From Mycobacterium paragordonae (GTDB lineage: Bacteria; Actinomycetota; Actinomycetes; Mycobacteriales; Mycobacteriaceae), in contig NZ_CP025546.1 in NCBI RefSeq assembly GCF_003614435.1, positions 5,456,001 to 5,520,000 on the forward strand: a stretch of 64,000 nucleotides of DNA. The letters run 5' to 3'. The first letter of the stretch is position 1. The number at the start of each line of letters is the position of its first letter. The notes below the pieces were generated by a model. It was not told the origin of the DNA and did not search any database. It was given only the letters and a program-made list of their open reading frames with translations. A program made the position numbers and the translations under genes. This document shows positions 8,167 through 15,580 of the stretch, piece after piece.

Positions 8167-8751
8167 TCAGCGATCGCCCAGTTTGGGCGATGGTGTCCGA
8201 TGGAATTGAAGCTGGTATCCGGTTTCACCCACGCAGTGCACACTCGCCATGCTGCCGCTGGCCGTCTCCTCCGCCACCTTCTTGCCATTCTGGAAGATCC
8301 GGCAGGTCAGCGCGCCGCCGGGCGCATCGGCAATCACCCAGACCCGCACGAACAGCACGTCCGACTTGGGGGTCACCTTCTTGCTCCACGGCAGCGAAAC
8401 ACGGTTGTCGGTGACGTCGTCACCGTCGGTCCTGCTGGAGGTGATGCTCACCGATCGAGCGGTTCCCTCGACCTCGTAGCTCATCGTGACGGTCCGGCCC
8501 GACCTGCCGGTAGTGCTCACCAGAACGGCAGCCGCGATCGCGACCATCGCCACGACCAGCAGGGCCACGCCGCCGACCACCCACGGCCACAGCGGTTTCC
8601 GTCGCGGCGCTGGCCCGTATCCGTAAGGGCTTTGCGGGAGCGGGTATCCCGGGAGCGGGTATCCCGGGGGCTGGTTTCCCGGGGGTTGATTTCCCGGGGG
8701 TTGATTTCCCGGGGGTTGATTTCCCGGGGGTTGATAGTTGTACATGTGCAC
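8167..8751 (-). CDS. MmpS-like membrane protein with PPGNQ repeats
   Basis: 194 aa. A cytosolic Pro-rich N-terminus has four PPGNQ units then PPGY/PLPGY. One transmembrane helix follows ('PWVVGGVALLVVAMVAIAAAVLV', about residues 55-77). The C-terminal extracytoplasmic beta domain ends in 'GGALTCRIFQNGKKVAEET' and 'SVHCVG', with two Cys as in MmpS accessory proteins (CRI..G..V.E....A..C pattern). MmpS partners normally serve an MmpL lipid exporter; none lies nearby. A Pro/Gly-rich N-terminal tail is common in mycobacterial single-pass proteins. The repeat DNA is listed separately. Confidence 0.75.
   Translation of the reverse strand: MHMYNYQPPGNQPPGNQPPGNQPPGNQPPGYPLPGYPLPQSPYGYGPAPRRKPLWPWVVGGVALLVVAMVAIAAAVLVSTTGRSGRTVTMSYEVEGTARSVSITSSRTDGDDVTDNRVSLPWSKKVTPKSDVLFVRVWVIADAPGGALTCRIFQNGKKVAEETASGSMASVHCVGETGYQLQFHRTPSPKLGDR
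8675..8734. repeat. Four perfect 15-bp tandem repeats
   Basis: TTTCCCGGGGGTTGA occurs four times head to tail without a mismatch (8675-8689, 8690-8704, 8705-8719, 8720-8734). On the reverse strand it encodes PPGNQ four times in the MmpS-like protein. The unit is a multiple of 3, so copy-number change would keep the frame. Confidence 0.95.
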
Positions 8752-8825
8752 ATCCCGAATCGCGTGGGCGCAACTATCCGTTCATCACAGCAGGTTTTTC
8801 GCTTTATGACCTGCTGTTCGCAGAT

Positions 8826-10166
8826 TCAGTACTGCCGATACCGGCGAGCCACGTGCTCCTGCCGAACCTCGATCTGTGCCGCACGCTCCTCGGCGCTCAC
8901 CGTTGCGGTGCCCGACGGCAACCGGTCCCGCAGGCCGGCGAGCGCGACCTTGTGTACCGCCGTTGTCGGCATCCGCTCCGGGGGCTGCGGGTACGTCCAG
9001 CGCACGGTGAGAAATCCGGTGCGGTGGCCCACGGTGTCCAGCCAGTTCGGCACCCCCGGATCGCGGTGCGCGACCACATACCGCCGCACGCCGTCGGGGT
9101 CGATCGCGGTCTGGAAGCCGTTGAGGCTGGTGACATGGTTGGCGTAGTCCAGTGACTCGCCCCAGACGTTGGACAGGTGGAAGCCCAGATAGGCCGGCTC
9201 GACGGCAACGCTGACCTCAATCAGGAGCGCCTCGTCCTCGTCGAGTTCGAAGACACCCCCGGAATAGACGTTGGTGCTTTGGCCGCCGCCGGACGCGAGA
9301 TTGGCCGCCGCGGGTTCGTTGAGCGCGTTGTGCGGCATGAAGGTGATGCCGTCACCGTTCTTGTCGCCGTTGGACTCCAGCACGATGTCGTAGAACTCAT
9401 TCCAGAACCGCATCTGGTGCTCGACGAGTTCGCCGACCCGCCGGACCGCCGCAGCCGTCCCGGCGGGTCCGACGGGTGAGGGGTGCCGCCCGCGCCGGCC
9501 GATCGGCACGATGCGCAATTCGGGCGATACTTCGTTGGCCCAATCACCGAACAGCGATCGCACGATCAGGTACTGGGCGGTGTCCTTGCCGTCCTTGGCC
9601 GTGGCGATGAAGTTGCCGGTGTGTTCGTCGGGACGCTCTGGCGCACAGAGGATTTCGAACCGACCGTCCGGATCCACGGCCAGGTCGGTGCTGTCCAGCA
9701 GTCCGGTCACCACCCGGCCGCCGGGGGCCAGTTCCATCAGGCTGCCGGTGTCGCCCGCGTAGATGCTGTGCGCCTCGAAAACGACGTACTGCGGTGCCAC
9801 CGGGCCGTTCCCGCGGGCGCCGCCACCCCAGTGCCGGTGGTCGGCCACGCGGCCGGTGATCCGGTAACTCCCGGCGCCGTCGATGCGCGCCGACAGGTAC
9901 AACGCATCGGCGTTGTCGATGGTGGCCTTGTCCTGCGGTTGGATGGCGCGCCGGAAGTACGGGAAATCCGGGTCTTCCAGGCAGGCGCGTTCGATCGAAC
10001 TGAACAGGAATCCCAGCAGGTACCGATGGCCTTCCGCCAACCCCTGCCCGGTCGGCGGCGGTGCGTGCAACTCCGGCGAATCGACGTAGTCGCGGGCCCG
10101 GTTGAGCGCGTCGATCATCTCCGTCCAGGCCGCCCGCAGCGCATCCCGGGTCTGCTCAGTTGACAT
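8826..10166 (-). CDS. DUF1214-domain protein
   Basis: 446 aa, no signal peptide. The C-terminal third matches DUF1214 ('FELDEDEALLIEVSV', 'FHLSNVWGESLDYANHVTSLNG', 'VAHRDPGVPNWLDTVGH', 'LTVRWTYP'). The N-terminal half ('LAEGHRYLLGFLFSSIERA') is typical of mycobacterial proteins of this type next to sulfotransferase genes. Its ATG at 10166 overlaps the 3' end of the sulfotransferase gene by 11 bp, so the two are one operon. Function unknown; the pairing suggests a role around the sulfotransferase reaction or substrate. Confidence 0.82.
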   Translation of the reverse strand: MSTEQTRDALRAAWTEMIDALNRARDYVDSPELHAPPPTGQGLAEGHRYLLGFLFSSIERACLEDPDFPYFRRAIQPQDKATIDNADALYLSARIDGAGSYRITGRVADHRHWGGGARGNGPVAPQYVVFEAHSIYAGDTGSLMELAPGGRVVTGLLDSTDLAVDPDGRFEILCAPERPDEHTGNFIATAKDGKDTAQYLIVRSLFGDWANEVSPELRIVPIGRRGRHPSPVGPAGTAAAVRRVGELVEHQMRFWNEFYDIVLESNGDKNGDGITFMPHNALNEPAAANLASGGGQSTNVYSGGVFELDEDEALLIEVSVAVEPAYLGFHLSNVWGESLDYANHVTSLNGFQTAIDPDGVRRYVVAHRDPGVPNWLDTVGHRTGFLTVRWTYPQPPERMPTTAVHKVALAGLRDRLPSGTATVSAEERAAQIEVRQEHVARRYRQY

Positions 10167-11316
10167 GTGATCTACCTTTTTCCTCAGCGTCCCAGCCGAA
10201 TTCGTCGAAGAAGGACGCCAGCCGGGTCCTGATCTCCGCCGGGTCCAAGCCGAATTCGCCGAGGCTGTAGCGGTGTGCCGTCTCGTGGCCGCCCCGGCGC
10301 CCGGCGGCCTCGAATTCGGTGGCCGCCTCGGGTCCCAGATTCAGCCCCAGTTCCTCGTAGACGCGCCGCATCGTGGCGGTGGGCGCCGCCACCAGTTCTC
10401 GGTAGTCCACCACGCAGGAGCGCACTTCAGGATGTCCGGCCAGCACGTCCAGCGGATGTGTGTAGGAGTGGATGGACTGGTCGGCGAGAACCCGCAGCGA
10501 TTGTGCGATCAGCCGTTCGTCGCGGCCACGCAGGCGCCATTCGGTCTGCAACATCTTCAGCAGGCTGGGAATGGTCTCGTACGGGTTACGCATCGGCACA
10601 ATGAATCTCGCGTCGGGGAAGGTTTCGATCAGGGCCTCCACCCGGCCGCAGAAGGTGGGGTTCTTGCTCAGGTGCGTCAGGTGGCCGCCTCCGCCGTTCA
10701 AGGCCAATTGGCGACGCACACATTCGCGGTAGAACGCCATGACGCGTCGGCGCTTGCGCGCCGTCCAGCGATCGACGTGGTAGAAATCCAGCTCGCCCAT
10801 GTACGGGAACATCACGATCCAGAAACCGGAGTTCAGCGACCAGGTCAGGAAGAAGTCGTCTTCCTCGGGAACGAAGAAACCTGTTTTGTGCATGTCGTCG
10901 GTCTCGGCGAACATCTGCTCTTCCACGGCGTCGAGCCGGCGGCGCAGTGGTTTGCCGAACCTGGCATCGATGCGCAGGATCAGGCGCAGCAACCGTTTCT
11001 GCAGCAGCGACGGGAAGAACAGTTCGTACATCAGCGGGTAGCTGAACTGCGGGTCGGCCGCCATCAACCGGTGCAGGTAGGTGGTGCCGCTGCGGGCGTG
11101 CCCGACGCTGAACGTCGGAGCCCGAACCTGCACGCGCCGCAGCGACGGAAAGAGCACCGGGTCCAGCGCGAAACAGAGCGCGTGCAGCGCCGCGATCATC
11201 GGCAGGGCGACCATGAACGTCAGGTACCGCTTGCGGGGAGTCGCGGGATCGTCGCGAAGCAGCCGCAGCATGGTGGCGAAGTTGGACCAGTCGAAATAGA
11301 AGCGCGACCCGCACAT
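10156..11316 (-). CDS. Stf-type sulfotransferase family protein
   Basis: 386 aa. The PAPS 5'-phosphosulfate loop is visible as 'FSVGHARSGTTYLHRLMAAD' (about residue 70); the PAPS 3'-phosphate loop region as 'DARFIVPMRNPYETIPSLLKM' (about 240). A catalytic-type His lies in 'LTHLSKNPTFCGRVEALIETF'. A hydrophobic stretch near residues 35-55 may bind membranes or lipid. The family moves sulfate from PAPS to hydroxylated lipids or sugars. It is co-transcribed with the DUF1214 gene and diverges from the LLM oxidoreductase gene across a palindromic operator. Confidence 0.87.
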   Translation of the reverse strand: MCGSRFYFDWSNFATMLRLLRDDPATPRKRYLTFMVALPMIAALHALCFALDPVLFPSLRRVQVRAPTFSVGHARSGTTYLHRLMAADPQFSYPLMYELFFPSLLQKRLLRLILRIDARFGKPLRRRLDAVEEQMFAETDDMHKTGFFVPEEDDFFLTWSLNSGFWIVMFPYMGELDFYHVDRWTARKRRRVMAFYRECVRRQLALNGGGGHLTHLSKNPTFCGRVEALIETFPDARFIVPMRNPYETIPSLLKMLQTEWRLRGRDERLIAQSLRVLADQSIHSYTHPLDVLAGHPEVRSCVVDYRELVAAPTATMRRVYEELGLNLGPEAATEFEAAGRRGGHETAHRYSLGEFGLDPAEIRTRLASFFDEFGWDAEEKGRSHVN

Positions 11317-11362
11317 GAAATTCCCTCACCCACACAACCTTTAGCCGCGAGCGTATGCCTCA

Positions 11363-11397
11363 GTATTTGACCTCAAGTATTTGACATTGTCAAATAC
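11363..11397. promoter_or_regulatory. Probable MarR operator: perfect palindrome plus extra half-site
   Basis: A perfect inverted repeat with 9-bp arms (GTATTTGAC ... GTCAAATAC, spacer ATT) covers 11377-11397. A further half-site GTATTTGAC lies at 11363-11371, 14 bp upstream. It sits in the divergent promoter between the sulfotransferase and LLM genes. The core TTGAC-N3-GTCAA is the same as that before the nearby marR gene. Confidence 0.7.
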
Positions 11398-11406
11398 CTT
11401 TTGGGT

Positions 11407-11418
11407 TAAGGTGCCGCT
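11407..11418 (+). promoter_or_regulatory. -10 box of the LLM oxidoreductase gene, leaderless layout
   Basis: TAAGGT at 11407-11412 is followed by exactly 6 nt and the ATG at 11419, with no ribosome binding site. The operator palindrome ends 9 bp upstream of the box. Confidence 0.5.
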
Positions 11419-12450
11419 ATGCAGGTGCTTGCCGCGCTGGCCCCCGAGTTGCCGCTGTCGCAGGTCGGCGACTACGTCCGCCGGGTGGAAGAGCTGGGCT
11501 TCGACGGCGTTCACATCGCCGAGACGATCCACGACTCACTGATGGTCGCCGCGCTGGCCGCTGAGCACACCACCCGGCTGACCATCCGCACCGCGGTGAC
11601 ACTGGCGTTCGTGCGCAGTCCGACGCTGACCGCCTACAGCGCTTGGGACCTGGCGCACCTGTCCGGCGGCCGTTTCGAATTGGGCCTGGGCAGCCAGATC
11701 AAACAGAACATCGAAGACCGGTTCGGGATGCCGTGGTCGGAGCCGCAGGCGCGGATGCGCGAGTATGTCGAAGCGGTGCAGGCGTTGTTCGCGGCCTTCG
11801 GCAGCGGCCGCCCGGTGCATTACACCGGCCAGAGTTACCGGCTGACCCGACTGCAGCCGTATTTCAACCCGGGCCCCAGCGACCTGCCGGCTCCGCCGAT
11901 CTGGCTGGGCGCGGTCAACGCGGGCATGTGCGAACTGGCCGGCCGGTCGGCCCGCGGCGTCGTCACTCATTCCACGAATTCAGATCCCGATTACCTGCGC
12001 GACGTCGTCAGGCCGGCGCTGGAACGCGGCGCCGCCGCTACCGGCCGTAGCCAGGCGCCGTTGCTCATCGTGTCGACGGCCATCGCCACCGGCCACTCCG
12101 ATGACGAGGTGGACGGCGAGTGGGAACGGCAACGACGCATGCTGGCCTTCCTGCTCTCGACGCCGGCCTACGCCGGGGCGCTGCGGAGGCGCGGTCGGAC
12201 GTCACTGCCCGATCGGTTGCGCGCCCTGACCCGCGGTCAACGCTGGGATGAGTTGCCCGGCGTCCTCGACGACACCGTCCTGGCGGAGCTGGTGGTTCGC
12301 GGCCGCTATGAGCAACTCCCCCAACTTCTTTCGGACAGGTACGGCGACATCGCCGACGGCGTGGTGCTGCCGCCGGCTACCGGGCAGGGCGATGAATCGT
12401 TGGCCCGTTGCGTCCGGGAACTGCGCCAGGGTCCGCGGTCAGTCGATTGA
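11419..12450 (+). CDS. LLM-class F420-dependent oxidoreductase
   Basis: Luciferase-like TIM-barrel protein of 343 aa (family about 330-350). Signatures: 'LGFDGVHIAETIHDSLMVAALAAEHT' near the N-terminus, 'FVRSPTLTAYSAWDLAHLSGGRFELGLGSQI' at 80-110, 'PPIWLGAVNAGMCELAGR' at about 165 and 'GVVTHSTNSDPDYLRDVV'. These fit the TIGR03617-type F420 group of mycobacteria, which oxidise or reduce alcohols and ketones with coenzyme F420. It is cytosolic. It lies under the palindromic operator, diverges from the sulfotransferase, and ends 12 bp inside the converging marR gene. Confidence 0.9.
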   Translation: MQVLAALAPELPLSQVGDYVRRVEELGFDGVHIAETIHDSLMVAALAAEHTTRLTIRTAVTLAFVRSPTLTAYSAWDLAHLSGGRFELGLGSQIKQNIEDRFGMPWSEPQARMREYVEAVQALFAAFGSGRPVHYTGQSYRLTRLQPYFNPGPSDLPAPPIWLGAVNAGMCELAGRSARGVVTHSTNSDPDYLRDVVRPALERGAAATGRSQAPLLIVSTAIATGHSDDEVDGEWERQRRMLAFLLSTPAYAGALRRRGRTSLPDRLRALTRGQRWDELPGVLDDTVLAELVVRGRYEQLPQLLSDRYGDIADGVVLPPATGQGDESLARCVRELRQGPRSVD

Positions 12451-12897
12451 CGTCACCGTGGTGTCGGTAAGGAAGCGGGCCAGTAGCCGGTCGAATTCGC
12501 GCAGGTCGGCGGCCGGCCACTGTGCCAGCGCCCGCTGTAGGTGCTCACGCCGCACCTCCTGCAGTGCGCGCGCGGCCCGCTTGCCCCTGGCGGTGGCTTC
12601 CACCCTCGTCTTGCGCGCGTCCGCCAGATCCGGCTTCCTGGCGACCATCCCGTCGTCCAGGAGGCTCTGCACCCGGCGGGCGGCCATGCCGAGATCCATG
12701 TGCGCCAGGCGGGCCAGTTGACCCATCGGCATCGGGCCCTCGTCGGCCAGCACCCGCAGCAAGACGTAGGACGGCTGGGACAGCTCCACCGCGGCCGCGG
12801 CGGCCTGGCGCTTGAACATCGCCCGGCTACCGCTCAAGCGCATGATCCGCGACATCGTCGCACTGATCGAATCGAGCGTGTCGCGTTTGGTGGCCAC
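12439..12897 (-). CDS. MarR-family transcriptional regulator
   Basis: 152 aa with a winged helix-turn-helix: 'QPSYVLLRVLADEGPMPMGQLARLAH' then recognition helix 'MDLGMAARRVQSLLDDGMVARKP' and wing 'DARKTRVEATARGKRAARALQEV'. MarR dimers bind short palindromes and release them when a phenolic or lipophilic ligand binds. A perfect palindrome (12910-12924) overlaps its own promoter, and the same core occurs before the LLM gene, so it probably controls itself plus the divergent sulfotransferase and LLM units. The GTG start follows a -10 box by 6 nt and has no ribosome binding site. Confidence 0.9.
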   Translation of the reverse strand: MATKRDTLDSISATMSRIMRLSGSRAMFKRQAAAAAVELSQPSYVLLRVLADEGPMPMGQLARLAHMDLGMAARRVQSLLDDGMVARKPDLADARKTRVEATARGKRAARALQEVRREHLQRALAQWPAADLREFDRLLARFLTDTTVTSID

Positions 12898-12903
12898 CCG
12901 GCC

Positions 12904-12924
12904 ACTTTACTTGACAAAGTCAAG
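12904..12924 (-). promoter_or_regulatory. marR promoter and self-operator
   Basis: On the reverse strand CTTGAC-TTT-GTCAAG (12910-12924) is a perfect palindrome. It is directly followed by TAAAGT (12904-12909, a -10 box), 6 nt, and the GTG start. A repressor bound here would cover the polymerase contact just upstream of the -10 box. Confidence 0.65.
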
Positions 12925-12983
12925 CATCAGCCCCCCGAAGGCCGATGTGGCGTCCGGCTTTTGAGATTCGGGCCAGTGCAGCG

Positions 12984-13322
12984 CTAGCGCGAATAGATGC
13001 AGTGCGCCGACCCGCCGACCGGCTGCTCGGCGACCACGTGGCCGCCGATCGTGATGCGGCAGCCGGGGCTGGTGGTGCCCGACCCGACGACCACCACCTG
13101 GAACAGGGTGACGTCGGGGCCGGCCTGGATCGTCCGGCTCCACGGCAACGGCGCGTTGTAGACGCGGTCGATCGCCGGATCGGTGTCGATCGTCGTGGCG
13201 GTGCCCGTCCCCAGCGCCTCGAAGATCACGGTGCTCGAATCGGCGAATGCCGGCGGAGCTACCAGTCCGGAGAGCGCGGTGACTGCCAGTGCCGAGAAAG
13301 CGGCTCGGGTGACACGCTTCAT
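12984..13322 (-). CDS. Secreted MmpS-like domain protein
   Basis: About 112 aa from the ATG at 13322, which gives a clean signal peptide (MKRVTRAAFSALAVTALSG... with a likely cut after APPAFA). Longer starts to 13367 exist. The mature part matches the extracytoplasmic half of MmpS proteins: 'YNAPLPWSRTIQAG', 'LFQVVVVGSG', 'GCRITIGGHVVAEQ' and a final 'AHCIY', with two Cys that could form a disulfide. Unlike MmpS it has no membrane anchor. No MmpL lies nearby. It shares the domain with the protein at 8167-8751. Confidence 0.72.
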   Translation of the reverse strand: MKRVTRAAFSALAVTALSGLVAPPAFADSSTVIFEALGTGTATTIDTDPAIDRVYNAPLPWSRTIQAGPDVTLFQVVVVGSGTTSPGCRITIGGHVVAEQPVGGSAHCIYSR

Positions 13323-13478
13323 TTGCATCAGACCCCTCAGATTTGCATGGGTAATGATCCGCCACATGTCACCGACCGCGCGCGTTAAAAGCTGGCGTCT
13401 CCCTTTTCGATGGATTCATCCTTACCCGAGGCGACGCAAAATTAAACCTCTGATGCTCCGGGCCGGTGTGCGAAGCCG

Positions 13479-13949
13479 CTACGCCACTGAGACGATGCGG
13501 GCCACGACCTTGCCACCCCGGCTGACCTCGACGGTCTGTCCCGCCGCCACCCGATCGATGTAGCGGCCGGCACGGTTTCGCAATTCGTCGAGTTCGACGG
13601 GCCGACCCGCGTCCACTGGTACATCTGCGGGTGCAAGAGCCGAATTGCCGGCCGCCACTATCCGCGCCAGTATCCGACCGCCGCGCACCACGAAAAGCGC
13701 CTCTCCGGCCGCTACCCGATCGAAGCACCGCCCAGCGCGTGTCCGTAGTTCATCCAGTCCGATCCAACCGGGGTCCGCAGGCTCAACCGGCCGCGCCGGA
13801 ATCGGAGCCACCCGCCAGTCACCAACCGGCACGATCTGTGCCACCAGCTTGCCGCGCCGGACCACGTCGAGCGTTTCGCCCGCGGCGACCCGCTCGAGGT
13901 ACGCGCAGGCGTCGCTCCGGAGTTGGCCCAGGCCAATCACTTCCGGCAT
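13479..13949 (-). CDS. Orphan protein of three tandem Phd/YefM-type antitoxin DNA-binding units
   Basis: About 156 aa from the ATG at 13949, which has CGGAG just upstream; an ATG at 13970 lacks one. Three units repeat about every 55 residues: 'LGQLRSDACAYLERVAAGET', 'LDELRTRAGRCFDRVAAGEA' and 'LDELRNRAGRYIDRVAAGQT'. Each is followed by a strand pair such as 'VVRRGKLVAQIVPV'. This is the N-terminal Phd/YefM (VapB-like) fold that dimerises and binds DNA; the C-terminal toxin-neutralising tail is absent and no toxin gene is adjacent. It therefore looks like a stand-alone DNA-binding protein. It has its own promoter with a TetR operator in the spacer, linking it to the mce regulon. Confidence 0.72.
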   Translation of the reverse strand: MPEVIGLGQLRSDACAYLERVAAGETLDVVRRGKLVAQIVPVGDWRVAPIPARPVEPADPGWIGLDELRTRAGRCFDRVAAGEALFVVRGGRILARIVAAGNSALAPADVPVDAGRPVELDELRNRAGRYIDRVAAGQTVEVSRGGKVVARIVSVA

Positions 13950-13998
13950 CTCGCTCCGATCCTCGCGCATGACCGACGTGGCTGCGGGTCACTAGCTC

Positions 13999-14029
13999 AT
14001 TATATGACTGTACGTGCGGTCAGTGTCAA
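13999..14029 (-). promoter_or_regulatory. Promoter of the triple-Phd gene with TetR operator (site A) filling the spacer
   Basis: Reverse-strand -35 TTGACA (14024-14029) and a perfect -10 TATAAT (13999-14004) are 19 bp apart. The 18-bp palindrome TGACTGTACGTGCGGTCA (14005-14022 on +) occupies that spacer. It matches three other sites around yrbEA and tetR. The -35 box abuts the mceF stop codon, so this gene is not simply read through from mce. Confidence 0.72.
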
Positions 14030-15580
14030 TCAGTTGTGCGGCGATAGCATGTCCCGCCAGCCGTCGTCCCCGGTCCTGGTCGAGTTCTCGACGGCATATC
14101 TGACTCCGTCGGGCCCGACCAATTCACCGCGCTGCGGGCTGTAGACGGCCACCGGCGGTTCATTCCCGGTGTAGACGCAGGGATTGGGCTGCTGGCCGTT
14201 GCACACCACCGAGCCCGAATGCGGCCGCGACAGCGGGTCGCTGACCGGCGGCGGCGTGCCGGGCACCCGGTCGGCGGGCGCCGGGTTCATGCCGTTGTTG
14301 ATCGACGGAGCCGGGATCACCTGTCCCGGTTTGACCGGCTGGTCGCATCGGGCCGCGGCCGCCGGGCAGGTCAGAATCTGATTCGGGTCGCCGTACCAGG
14401 GGTTGGTGCCTGCTGGCTCATAGGGTTTGGAGTCGCGGCATTCCCGCGGCGTTGCAGCACGTTTGCCGGGCACGTCGACGCACGGCAGGTTTCGCGCTCC
14501 GCGCACGGCGTTGGACGGAGTGTCCTGCGGGATCTTGCAATACGTTCCGGCCGGCATCGGCTGGAGGCTGGTGTCTGCCGGGGACCGCCACTGCGGCGCC
14601 GGGAGGAAACCGGTCAGACATGGTGGCGGCTGATTGATCGTCAGGTGAGTGCCTAGCGAGGCGAACCCGGGAAACGCCGACGTCACCGTCTGGCCTTCGG
14701 AGGCACCCTGCGGATAGGCGACCAGCAGTTGCTCGACGCCCTTGTGGTACCGCTTGAGCATTTCCAGCACGATCTCCAGATTCGCCAGTGTCTGCGGCAG
14801 CGACTCGCGCACATCGCTGAACACCGCGTTCACCAGATCGGTGGTCGGCGTCGCCTGGTTCAGGATGCTCTGTACGTGCGGATCGTTCTCCGCGGCCTGC
14901 GCGGCGAGGGTGTCCAGGTTGTGCGACCAGCGCCCGATCGCGTCACCGGACTCGACCTGGCTGTCGATGATCGGCCCGGAGTTCTGGATGATGTCGTCGA
15001 TTTCGGTCATGTTGGCTTTGAAGTCGCCGGCGATCGCCTGCGTCGCATCGACCAGCCGCTGCAGCGCCGGCCCCAATCCGCCTACGGCTTGGGCTGTTTC
15101 GTCGAGCAGCGCCGGAATCTTGCCGGTGGGCAGCGCGGCCAGACCGCGGTTGGCGGCGTCCAGCGCCGGCCCGATCTCACTGGGCACGGTGCCTTTGTTG
15201 ATGGTTTGTCCGGGCGAGAAGTACCTACCCGGGTTGCCCGCCGACACCAGGTCCAGGTACTGCTCGCCGACCGCCGACATGGAACGGACGTTGGCCGACG
15301 CGTCGACTGGGATTTTGAAGCGTTCCGCGATGCTCATCGTCGCGAGCGCACCGTTTTCCGTCGGCTCGACGGAAGTGACCGTGCCGATGGTTTCTCCGCG
15401 ATAGGTGACGTTGGCCGTCTTGTACAGACCGCCGGAGGTGGGCAGGGCGGCGTGCAACGTGTACTGGCCGATGCCCGCTGCGGTGGGAATCCGTAAGTAG
15501 TACCAGCCCAACGCAACTGCCGTGACCAGACTGATCAGGGTGAACAGGAAGATCTGGCGCCAGATGAAGCGAGTCAGCAT
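14030..15580 (-). CDS. mceF: MceF, mammalian-cell-entry family protein
   Basis: 516 aa, last gene of the mce operon. One N-terminal membrane helix ('IFLFTLISLVTAVALGWYYL') is followed by the MCE/MlaD domain ('GGLYKTANVTYRGETIGTVTSVEPTENG', then 'GEQYLDLVS'). Long helical stretches and a Pro/Cys-rich C-terminal tail with about 8 Cys follow. Mce proteins form a periplasmic tunnel that brings lipids (sterols or fatty acids in known operons) to the YrbE permeases. Its ATG lies inside the end of mceE (7-bp overlap). Confidence 0.92.
   Translation of the reverse strand: MLTRFIWRQIFLFTLISLVTAVALGWYYLRIPTAAGIGQYTLHAALPTSGGLYKTANVTYRGETIGTVTSVEPTENGALATMSIAERFKIPVDASANVRSMSAVGEQYLDLVSAGNPGRYFSPGQTINKGTVPSEIGPALDAANRGLAALPTGKIPALLDETAQAVGGLGPALQRLVDATQAIAGDFKANMTEIDDIIQNSGPIIDSQVESGDAIGRWSHNLDTLAAQAAENDPHVQSILNQATPTTDLVNAVFSDVRESLPQTLANLEIVLEMLKRYHKGVEQLLVAYPQGASEGQTVTSAFPGFASLGTHLTINQPPPCLTGFLPAPQWRSPADTSLQPMPAGTYCKIPQDTPSNAVRGARNLPCVDVPGKRAATPRECRDSKPYEPAGTNPWYGDPNQILTCPAAAARCDQPVKPGQVIPAPSINNGMNPAPADRVPGTPPPVSDPLSRPHSGSVVCNGQQPNPCVYTGNEPPVAVYSPQRGELVGPDGVRYAVENSTRTGDDGWRDMLSPHN

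Noticed and set aside
8641..8740. Possible CRISPR array
   Set aside because: The repeats are 15 bp, directly joined with no spacers, and lie in frame in a coding sequence.
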